A stretch of 12,523 nt of DNA from Megamonas sp. UBA1799. Its GTDB lineage: Bacteria; Bacillota; Negativicutes; Selenomonadales; Selenomonadaceae. This document shows positions 1 to 6,580 of the stretch, piece by piece. The DNA lies in assembly GCA_002319815.1 (NCBI GenBank), contig DCFR01000046.1:1-12523 (forward strand), written 5' to 3'. A program made the position numbers and the translations under genes. A model generated the notes under the pieces. That model was given only the letters and a program-made list of their open reading frames with translations, searched no databases and was not told the origin of the DNA. Position 1 is the first letter of the stretch, and each line of letters starts with the position of its first letter.

Positions 1-14
1 ATTGCTGATCCCAG

Positions 15-36
15 CCCGATGCGCCCCGATGCGCCC
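15..36. repeat. Two tandem copies of a GC-rich decamer downstream of gene 8
   Basis: On the minus strand GGGCGCATCG occurs twice in a row, just after the stop of gene 8. The left 41 bases are clearly richer in G and C than the coding DNA beside them. Function cannot be judged because the window ends here. Confidence 0.45.
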
Positions 37-41
37 AGACT

Positions 42-1406
42 TTAGTCTTTTCCATACAAACTCCCCTTCAACGCATTATTTTGCTGTTGCTGAAACTGTT
101 CCATCATATCCGCCAAAGCGATAGACTCCTGACACGTCAATTTAAAATCGCCATTATCCCGATCTTCCATTCGTGCCAAAAAATCGCTGAGTTCATAACG
201 CAGACCATCGCCCAGAAATGTTTCCGAATACTTTTCCACGATGCCGGCATCTTCATAATGTACCTCAAAATAAGATGTTTTCCACCAAGGTGCTTCGACA
301 ATAACATAACCCTTGGTTCCAGCAATCAACAGCCGCCCCTCGGATTTTACACCCAGTCCACAAGTCGCGGTAGCCAGTCCATAAGGGTATCTTAACGTTG
401 CCCGGGTAAAAAGATCCAGCCCCTTTTCATTCAAAACCGAATCGAATCGCAAATCTGCATAATCAACTCCGAACAATTTTATAATAGGCAGCAAGACATA
501 ACTTCCTAATTCACGAAAACTACCGCCATATTTTATATCAGTCAATTCTCGAACATTTGTTTCTTCCAATTTTGTAAAACAGGCTTCCACATTGCGGATA
601 TTGCCTATTTTACCGCTGCACGCAATTCCCAAAAGCTTGTGAAATCCCGGACAGTACGCTGTTTTAATGCCTTCGAAAATTATCCGTCCGCGTTTCTTTG
701 CCTCTGAAAAAACCTCCTCTGCCTGCGCACGCTCTAAAACCAATGGTTTTTCACAGATGACATGTTTCCCATGTGCCAGCGCCGATTGAATATATGCATA
801 GTGTGTTTCATGCGGCGAGGCTATATAAATCACATCCGCCGCGGCATAAAGTTCATCCATGTCTGCATAGGCATTAATGCCATGCTTTGCAGCAAACCGC
901 CGAGCGCTTTCCTGGTGCGGATTGTAAACTCCCTGCACACTGATTCCGCTCACAGCGACGGCTTCCGGCAAAAACCGCTCTGCAATCCGCCCTGTTCCCA
1001 CAATCCCGATACGCTGGATATGCCATTTTTTCGCTCGCAGCATTGTGCTGGATACATTTTTCGTCCGTTCCAGATAAACAACCTGGCAATAATCTTTTAA
1101 ATAATCAAATTTTCCGGTCCAATCTGAACCAACCGTAAAAATATCAATATGGTATTTTTTAATATCGCTGAATTTTTGTCCCGCAGTCTCTTCAATGATG
1201 ATCTCATCCGCAAAACCGGTTTTCCGCACATTTTCAATACGAGTTACCAGAGAATCTACCACGCTGAGCTTGCCACGGGTTTTATCATACGCTTCCGTAG
1301 TAACGCCGACAATCAGATAATCTCCCAATGCTTTGGCCCTTTGCAGCAAACGGTAATGCCCTTCATGAAAAAGATCAAACGTTCCATATGTGACTACCTT
1401 AATCAT
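42..1406 (-). CDS. Fusion of glycerol-3-phosphate cytidylyltransferase (TagD-like) and Gfo/Idh/MocA oxidoreductase
   Basis: This is a 454-residue two-domain protein. Residues 1-128 match TagD-type cytidylyltransferases: TYGTFDLFHEGH with the HxGH motif at 14-17, SDWTGKFDYLKDYCQVVYL, and RTKNVSST (114-121) matching the RTxxxSTT motif; these enzymes make a CDP-polyol from CTP and a polyol phosphate. Residues about 132-440 are a Gfo/Idh/MocA oxidoreductase: GIVGTGRIA (134-142) is the NAD(P)-binding loop, CEKPL (218-222) is the catalytic Lys motif (Lys220), and GGSFRELGSY (294-303) matches the GGGxLxDxGxH motif, with Glu for Asp and Tyr for His. Possible roles are to reduce a keto-sugar phosphate and then activate it, or to work on separate steps. 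An AGGGGG site inside the end of gene 7 precedes ATG 1406, and the 8-bp overlap suggests coupling. The two-domain reading is firm; the substrate is not known. Confidence 0.9.
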   Translation of the reverse strand: MIKVVTYGTFDLFHEGHYRLLQRAKALGDYLIVGVTTEAYDKTRGKLSVVDSLVTRIENVRKTGFADEIIIEETAGQKFSDIKKYHIDIFTVGSDWTGKFDYLKDYCQVVYLERTKNVSSTMLRAKKWHIQRIGIVGTGRIAERFLPEAVAVSGISVQGVYNPHQESARRFAAKHGINAYADMDELYAAADVIYIASPHETHYAYIQSALAHGKHVICEKPLVLERAQAEEVFSEAKKRGRIIFEGIKTAYCPGFHKLLGIACSGKIGNIRNVEACFTKLEETNVRELTDIKYGGSFRELGSYVLLPIIKLFGVDYADLRFDSVLNEKGLDLFTRATLRYPYGLATATCGLGVKSEGRLLIAGTKGYVIVEAPWWKTSYFEVHYEDAGIVEKYSETFLGDGLRYELSDFLARMEDRDNGDFKLTCQESIALADMMEQFQQQQNNALKGSLYGKD

Positions 1407-3948
1407 CTTGGCCGCCCCCTATGCCTAATATCCGCATCAAGAATCGATAAACATGGTCTCCGCAAGTTCCATCCCGGTTTGCAGTAACTTGCCCAAATGC
1501 CTGTAACTGTTCGTTTCTGTCGAACGGATGCCCCTTTAACGTTCCGTCAAGCAGATCCGGCAAAGAATTGATCGCCGTTTCTTCACAACCATATCGGCAC
1601 CATTCAGACAGCTCACCAAAACCGGGTTCTCGCTGCAACAGTTCTTCCCGGTCAAAAGAGATCTTTACTTCCCGAACTTCTTTAATCGATACATCCAGAT
1701 CATACAATCTTCGGCGGAAAAAATCAAAAAAACGGTATATATGGTTACTCATCCTACGGATAAAACCGCCGCGCCCACCCGCAAAAAAATATCCCTCTGG
1801 AACTTCTCCAAAAGAAACCACAAGGCTATCCCAACGCTCCATCCGGCCCGTTTTTTTATCCACCTGTACAAACATATTTCCCCAGCAAGGAGAAAGGATG
1901 GCTTGTTCCTCCGTAAAAGCAATCATACTAAATGGCCGCTCATCGCAAACATCGCCAAACGGAATGTTACGGCATTTGAACCCGGCTGGCAGTCCGGCAT
2001 ACAAATGATGTTCCCCGCTACATAGGTTCATTCGCCGTATCATTTGTCCCTGATACGGCAGCATCCAAAGATCATCACCATCAGCCGCCATAGCCATACA
2101 GCCGCCAAAATTCACATTCGGTAACTTTAAAGTCTGCACCTGCATAGACGCGCTATCAACTGCCAACAGTAGTTCTCCCTGCGGCGAGGCCAATAACAGC
2201 TGGTCCCGCCAGACACAGTTGCCGCCAATGCGCCACTCGCCTTGAACCTTCTGAACAAACGCCTCTGTACAGCCTTGAATGTAATCAAGCCGATCGGCTG
2301 CCAGATCATAGCGCACCACTGCGGGATAGCGAAACGGCAGCAAAAAAATATAATGTCCGATCTGCCATGCTCCGCAAAAAGCACCCGGCTGCAGAATCTG
2401 CTTTTTTAACTCGATAGTTTTAACAACTGCATGATTTTCAACGACTAAAATATTCTGCGCCTGCAACGGGCAAATATAAAGCCTGCCTTGATATGGTATT
2501 ACTGTCCGATAATAAAATTCCGACGTATATGATGATAATGCGCAGTAATAGGCATAATGATGCTTATCTTCAGCATAATATAGCTGATTATGCCGCGTGA
2601 TCAGCCATTCGTCAGCTCCTGCGGGAGGAAAATCCTGCAGCATCTCTCCTCGCCAATCATTTTCCTCCGGCACATCATGAATACGGTTATTCAACAGAAA
2701 CATAGGCTTGCCGGCTATGCCAAATAAAGAAGTAACACTCGTTCCCGTATCACCGATATATACATCCGACAGCGCAATGGAGTGATCAATATCAGAAGTA
2801 TCATCATAGATGCCAATAGCATCTCGAATAAACCATCTCTTCAATCGTTCATATTCCGGTAAAAATTCAGGACGCATAGATTGAAATGTTGTTAACAACA
2901 AAGGATGTGGCCGCCAAAGTAAACAAACATTTTTCCGAGTTGAAAAGCAACGAAAAACATATTCCATCTTTTTTAAAAAGCTTTTGGTATCCATGAGCAT
3001 ACCATTGATACTCGTATTGTAAAAATACACCGTTTTGCCTTGCATAAATTTATTCCATGCTGTCGGCATTTCCGGACGATGCCGGCACATTTGCATGACC
3101 CGATCAAATTTTGGCGAACCCAAGGGAAGTAATTTTTCTTTCGGCACCGACGGATCGAACAGCCCGCAATCCCTTTCGGATTGGGCAACGATATAATCAA
3201 CATTAAAATAGGCCGGGCAAAGCGCCTGTCCTTCGCCCATTCCGCCGGCAGTTGCATAATAAGGCACATACATCAACAAATCGGTACACGATTTTAATAC
3301 CGCTGAATAATAATGAGCATCCACAGAAGTAACAAGATTGCAGTCATCATAGGGATTGTGAATAAAAATAACATCTGGATGCATTTTTTCGAGATCTACT
3401 GCGCGATAGTCCAGCACCGACACATCCTTTGGGAACAGATTGATTTCGCAGTGCCATTCTTTCGCCGTCCCATCCGGGTTCCGTTCGCAATAAGGAATCG
3501 GCACCACGTAAGTGTTGCAATGTTCCATATCCGCTGCGGCTGCTCGCCAAATGCTTTCGAGACTGTCCCACATAGATGCCTTATACGGCAAAAAAACGAT
3601 TTCTTTCTTGACGCCCGACTCTTGGCGGAGCTTCTTTTGCACATACTGAATAAGCTCAATGGATAAATTGCATACTTCATTGAGCTTATCATCGTCCATA
3701 TGAACTTCCGCGCCCTGCTGAAAAGCCGTTTGCATCCCATCAAATAAATCTTGATAATGCGCATAACGCGCGGCTGAAAGTTCTTTTTGGCACACTCCCG
3801 CCACTGCCCTTAGTGCCTGCGCACAAGATAATGCGGATACAAAATTCTGCTCTATCTGCATCCCTTGTATGACCGTTTTAATATCTTCCAACATTTGAAT
3901 GCTTTGATCTATGACCCGTCTTTCCATATGCAATATATAACGCTCCAT
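1399..3948 (-). CDS. CDP-glycerol glycerophosphotransferase-like enzyme fused to a probable beta-propeller
   Basis: This is a large 849-residue protein. Residues 1-110 are helical with no recognised domain. Residues about 115-425 resemble the GT-B glycerophosphotransferase family: VFLPYKASMWDSLESIWRA, HPDVIFIHNPYDDCNLVTSV (190-209), LWRPHPLLLTT (344-354) and ALSDVYIGDTGTSVTSLFG (392-410) followed by GKPMF. This fold moves a polyol phosphate from a CDP donor. Residues about 480-735 repeat short strands with G-x-W/Y and aspartate turns (RYDLAADRLDYI, VDKKTGRMERW), like a beta-propeller of the kelch/PQQ kind. Residues 740-849 are not recognised. The start is uncertain: ATG 3948 lacks a clear binding site, ATG 3927 is 15 bases from GGAG, and a TTG at 3933 has GGAG nine bases upstream. 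It overlaps gene 8 by 8 bp. The polyol is unknown. Confidence 0.8.
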   Translation of the reverse strand: MERYILHMERRVIDQSIQMLEDIKTVIQGMQIEQNFVSALSCAQALRAVAGVCQKELSAARYAHYQDLFDGMQTAFQQGAEVHMDDDKLNEVCNLSIELIQYVQKKLRQESGVKKEIVFLPYKASMWDSLESIWRAAAADMEHCNTYVVPIPYCERNPDGTAKEWHCEINLFPKDVSVLDYRAVDLEKMHPDVIFIHNPYDDCNLVTSVDAHYYSAVLKSCTDLLMYVPYYATAGGMGEGQALCPAYFNVDYIVAQSERDCGLFDPSVPKEKLLPLGSPKFDRVMQMCRHRPEMPTAWNKFMQGKTVYFYNTSINGMLMDTKSFLKKMEYVFRCFSTRKNVCLLWRPHPLLLTTFQSMRPEFLPEYERLKRWFIRDAIGIYDDTSDIDHSIALSDVYIGDTGTSVTSLFGIAGKPMFLLNNRIHDVPEENDWRGEMLQDFPPAGADEWLITRHNQLYYAEDKHHYAYYCALSSYTSEFYYRTVIPYQGRLYICPLQAQNILVVENHAVVKTIELKKQILQPGAFCGAWQIGHYIFLLPFRYPAVVRYDLAADRLDYIQGCTEAFVQKVQGEWRIGGNCVWRDQLLLASPQGELLLAVDSASMQVQTLKLPNVNFGGCMAMAADGDDLWMLPYQGQMIRRMNLCSGEHHLYAGLPAGFKCRNIPFGDVCDERPFSMIAFTEEQAILSPCWGNMFVQVDKKTGRMERWDSLVVSFGEVPEGYFFAGGRGGFIRRMSNHIYRFFDFFRRRLYDLDVSIKEVREVKISFDREELLQREPGFGELSEWCRYGCEETAINSLPDLLDGTLKGHPFDRNEQLQAFGQVTANRDGTCGDHVYRFLMRILGIGGGQDD

Positions 3949-4030
3949 CCATGCTGAAATATATAATCTTTATATACAGTACATTCGCTTTTTGATTGGC
4001 AAAGTCCTCTTAGTTTCAAAAATTAGTACT

Positions 4031-4059
4031 ATTGTATATATCGACAAATCAGATGAAAA
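4031..4059 (-). promoter_or_regulatory. Possible sigma-70 type promoter upstream of gene 7
   Basis: On the minus strand TTTTCA (4059-4054; four of six to TTGACA) and TACAAT (4036-4031; five of six to TATAAT) are separated by 17 bases, in the AT-rich 138-bp gap between the GT11 and glycerophosphotransferase-like genes. This would leave a leader of roughly 75 bases. AT-rich DNA gives such matches by chance, so the call is weak. The same gap shows no convincing intrinsic terminator and no tRNA or other RNA that I can recognise. Confidence 0.3.
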
Positions 4060-4086
4060 ATTAAATATGAACCATGATAGAAAAAA

Positions 4087-4947
4087 TCAATGCCATCGTG
4101 AATAAACAATCTTATGCGGTGAGGTAATGTTTAAAAGACTTGCTAATAAACTAAACGAACTGCGATCGGAAATAAAATGACGGCATTGTATCATCAACTG
4201 CAAGTCAGCATAAGCTTGCTGTCCGCAATTCCCCTCTACCGCTACAACACGCGAGCCAAGCGGCTCCAGCCCCAGATCTTTCCAGTGCCTGCAGCACCAG
4301 GAAAGGTCATCTGAAAACAGAAAATATTTTGCCTGCTGTATTTTTTGTTCCATATAAGAAACCGCCTGTGAAAAATAGACTGGTCCGCTGCTCAATCCCA
4401 GCGCCGCCATATCGCCGCGGCGTATATGAATGCAAACAGAATTACTTTGACGGATCTGTGCCTGATAATTTAGATTGCGTATCTCCCGAAACTTTGGAAA
4501 AACCAGTTCTTTACGCAAAATCTCCGCAATATCCCGAAAATAAAAATCGCCTAGCCAGTACCCATGATAATATGTATTGCCCGTCGGAATGCACTTAAAT
4601 CCCAGCGTTTGAATATCCAAAGCAGGCCCGTCATAAAAATAATTCTTTGTATCATATACAAATGAAAACAAAAGCCCGTTATCACGCAAAAGCTGTTCAA
4701 TGCCATCCACACCCCGGCGCTGCTGAACCATACAATCCCAAACTTCGGGATCAAAATACGTGCTGAGCCGTTGATGCCTTATCCCAAAAATCCGTTCCAG
4801 TTCATAACCATTATGCGGAACAGCGGCACCAAAAAACGGACTATCGTCAATCACACAGTCTTCTCCGCTGTTGATTTCCAACCAGCGCAAAAAAATATAT
4901 TGAAAAAGTTGGTTGCCTAAACCGCCGTTCATAAAAACGATCTTCAC
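4087..4947 (-). CDS. Glycosyltransferase family 11, alpha-1,2-fucosyltransferase-like
   Basis: This 286-residue protein has the GT11 layout. GGLGNQLFQY (8-17) is the N-terminal signature, HIRRGD (174-179) is the family's nucleotide-sugar motif, FLFSDDLSWC (209-218) matches the yyvFSDD strand, and DLQLMIQCRHFISDRSSFSLLASLL (249-272) matches the family's final motif. That last motif usually reads SNSTFSWWGAWL, so the Asn and the double Trp are lost here. GT11 enzymes use GDP-fucose to add fucose in alpha-1,2 linkage to galactose or similar. The start is GTG at 4947, fixed by GGAGG eight bases upstream that overlaps the gene 5 stop; the ATG within that site is out of frame. It sits in the middle of the cluster, followed by a 138-bp gap. 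Family call is strong; the fucose donor is likely but unproven given the divergent C-terminal motif. Confidence 0.88.
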   Translation of the reverse strand: MKIVFMNGGLGNQLFQYIFLRWLEINSGEDCVIDDSPFFGAAVPHNGYELERIFGIRHQRLSTYFDPEVWDCMVQQRRGVDGIEQLLRDNGLLFSFVYDTKNYFYDGPALDIQTLGFKCIPTGNTYYHGYWLGDFYFRDIAEILRKELVFPKFREIRNLNYQAQIRQSNSVCIHIRRGDMAALGLSSGPVYFSQAVSYMEQKIQQAKYFLFSDDLSWCCRHWKDLGLEPLGSRVVAVEGNCGQQAYADLQLMIQCRHFISDRSSFSLLASLLNITSPHKIVYSRWH

Positions 4948-4950
4948 GTA

Positions 4951-5631
4951 TCATACCTCCGGATGCAGTTCTTTGCCATATTCTTTAAGAAAAATACGTT
5001 GATATTTTTTATACGAAGGCGCCAACGGTTTTTCCTTGGGACAGTGAATACACCAAAAATCCTTTTGTCTGGGAACCGCTACTTTATATCCGCGGCGGGC
5101 AAATTCACGGCATTGCGACGTATCATAAAAATGCCACCCGGTAAAAAGGTCTTCCCGCCAGGGAATATCATATTGTGTTGCAAGAAGCAAACCGTCTACC
5201 GACTCCACTTCCATAAAAAGTTCTTTGGGCTGCATGCAAATCGTGTCAACGACGCTCTCCGCCTCGCAGGCGTGAAGAACCCGTCCATAAGTGCGCATTC
5301 CATCCCACCAGATGCCAGACCGCGGTAAACTGCGGCAACCGATGACGCCCAGCACGCCCACGGTTTTATCAGCAAAAATTTTCAGCAAATCTTCTATAAA
5401 ATCAGGATTGACCACCAGCGTATCCTGGTGCAGATATACTTTATATTGCGCCTCCGACTGCCGCATACCTTCATTATATCCCGCCGCCATTGAAACCGCT
5501 CCGCGGATGGCGCGATACTCCGCCTGCATCCCTTCCGGCAAATGTAAATGCTGCATATACAGCAAAGCTTCACTATACCAATCTTCATCATTGACACAAG
5601 TGATAAAACAAATTTTTTTCGAATTAGCCAT
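4951..5631 (-). CDS. StrF-like family 2 glycosyltransferase (Glyco_tranf_2_5 type)
   Basis: This compact 226-residue protein matches the StrF/Glyco_tranf_2_5 group, a short branch of the GT-A fold. Visible features are an N-terminal strand KICFITCVNDEDWYSEAL, YNEGMRQSEAQYKVYLHQD (52-70, where HQD takes the place of the usual DXD), VGVLGVIGCRSLPRSGIWWDG (91-111), VDGLLLAT (145-152), a basic/aromatic acceptor-side segment WREDLFTGWHFYD (158-170) and FWCIHC (192-197). Members transfer sugars from nucleotide donors; the specific donor is not predictable here. The start is ATG 5631, with GGAGAGG about five bases upstream and an 8-bp overlap with the end of gene 4. The stop at 4951 is three bases before the next gene. 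With no membrane segment, it likely extends a glycan in the cytoplasm. Confidence 0.85.
   Translation of the reverse strand: MANSKKICFITCVNDEDWYSEALLYMQHLHLPEGMQAEYRAIRGAVSMAAGYNEGMRQSEAQYKVYLHQDTLVVNPDFIEDLLKIFADKTVGVLGVIGCRSLPRSGIWWDGMRTYGRVLHACEAESVVDTICMQPKELFMEVESVDGLLLATQYDIPWREDLFTGWHFYDTSQCREFARRGYKVAVPRQKDFWCIHCPKEKPLAPSYKKYQRIFLKEYGKELHPEV
4956..4960 (-). promoter_or_regulatory. Ribosome binding site supporting the GTG start of the GT11 gene
   Basis: GGAGG on the minus strand, eight bases before GTG 4947, inside the final codons of gene 5. It sits next to the gene 5 TGA at 4951-4953, so terminating ribosomes could reinitiate on the GTG. Confidence 0.8.
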
Positions 5632-6571
5632 GCGTCCTCTCCTCCACTAGTTTCCGCAGTGCTATCAAAACCGGTTTGCCGGTGTAACAATTCATAGCGG
5701 CATCCAGCAAATGATCGGCAAAAGTATGACGGCCCACGGCATCGGCCGAATCTACTAACATTTTATAGGTCTGAGCATGATGCATCAAGGTCTCACGCAT
5801 AAATTCGGCCAAATAATCTGGAAAAATTCCAGCTTCATCAATAAGCTGCCAAAATGCCGCCAAATTCCGTTCCGGTTCAATACGATATTCCAAACGACGC
5901 AGCAATGTCACCAAGAGCCGCCTCTGCCGAACCGTATAACAGCTCTTGAGAGCAGCAATCTCCGGTGTTGAACGAGCTGCTTTTACCAACCATATAGCGG
6001 TATCTAAATCATGCCGCGCATTATCAAAGCCAAAAGCTGTCAACCGTTCCGTAAAATCATCCGGCGCATAAAAACGCTGCGGAACAAAAACCACATCCTT
6101 ATAAAAGGATGCATAAAGTAACTTCTCCATTTCTGGTTTGGCAAACATATGGCGGCTTAACGGATAAAAATGACCGTCCATCATCTCCCGCAAAATTTTC
6201 CAATGGCGAACATTCGTAAAACTTGTCAATAAAAACCCTGTTTGCCGGATAAAAGTGCTGAAGCCAGCGGCAATATCCTGCGGATTCACCGCATATTCCA
6301 AGCAACGATCCGCCATGATATAATCAAAAAATTCCGTTTCATAAGCAAGCGGTGTTTCACGATAATCCAACCGATTCCAATGGATATCCAATCCACGGTA
6401 CATTGCTTTTGCCGACTCCTCCTCATTCCTTGTAACAGCATATAGCTCTGCCTGAGGCAGCATCTGATGCAGCGCCGGCAAATAAATGCTGCTCTCTACC
6501 GTAAGAATACGAAAGGGTTCTTCGCCCGGCTGCAAAAAACGTAAAAGCCCAATATCTATTTTCTTGTCCAT
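5624..6571 (-). CDS. Class I methyltransferase-like protein with degenerate SAM motif and helical C-terminal domain
   Basis: The protein is 315 residues. Residues about 20-165 follow the Methyltransf_11/23 pattern: a first strand (RILTVESSIY, 21-30), an acidic/polar second strand (LYAVTRN), FFDYIMADRCLEYAVNP (81-97, matching the FDxIxxxxxLEH..P motif IV region) and TGFLLTSFTNVRHW (111-124, matching the GGxLxxSxPNxxH strand), then DGHFYPLSRHMF. The GxGxG loop that binds SAM is absent: ESSIY occupies that place. Residues about 200-315 form a helical tail with no family I recognise. The start at 6571 has AAGGGG just upstream, overlapping the gene 3 stop region, and its stop overlaps gene 5 by 8 bp. 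Possible roles are sugar methylation or, if SAM is not bound, a structural function. The fold call is moderate and activity is doubtful. Confidence 0.7.
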   Translation of the reverse strand: MDKKIDIGLLRFLQPGEEPFRILTVESSIYLPALHQMLPQAELYAVTRNEEESAKAMYRGLDIHWNRLDYRETPLAYETEFFDYIMADRCLEYAVNPQDIAAGFSTFIRQTGFLLTSFTNVRHWKILREMMDGHFYPLSRHMFAKPEMEKLLYASFYKDVVFVPQRFYAPDDFTERLTAFGFDNARHDLDTAIWLVKAARSTPEIAALKSCYTVRQRRLLVTLLRRLEYRIEPERNLAAFWQLIDEAGIFPDYLAEFMRETLMHHAQTYKMLVDSADAVGRHTFADHLLDAAMNCYTGKPVLIALRKLVEERTHG

Positions 6572-6580
6572 ATAATCCCC

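Noticed and set aside
1568..2008. Open plus-strand frame of 146 codons
   Set aside because: It is opposite the propeller-like part of gene 7. The product is Ser/Arg/Pro rich and has no family resemblance.
42..3948. Genes 7 and 8 as an ordinary wall teichoic acid operon
   Set aside because: Both proteins are unusual fusions, no tagA, tagO, tagG or tagH-like gene is present, and they follow GT41 genes. Standard teichoic acid synthesis is therefore not the best reading, though it cannot be fully excluded without flanking sequence.
4061..4092. Terminator after the GT11 gene
   Set aside because: A short T-run follows the stop on the minus strand, but I find no stable GC-rich stem before it.
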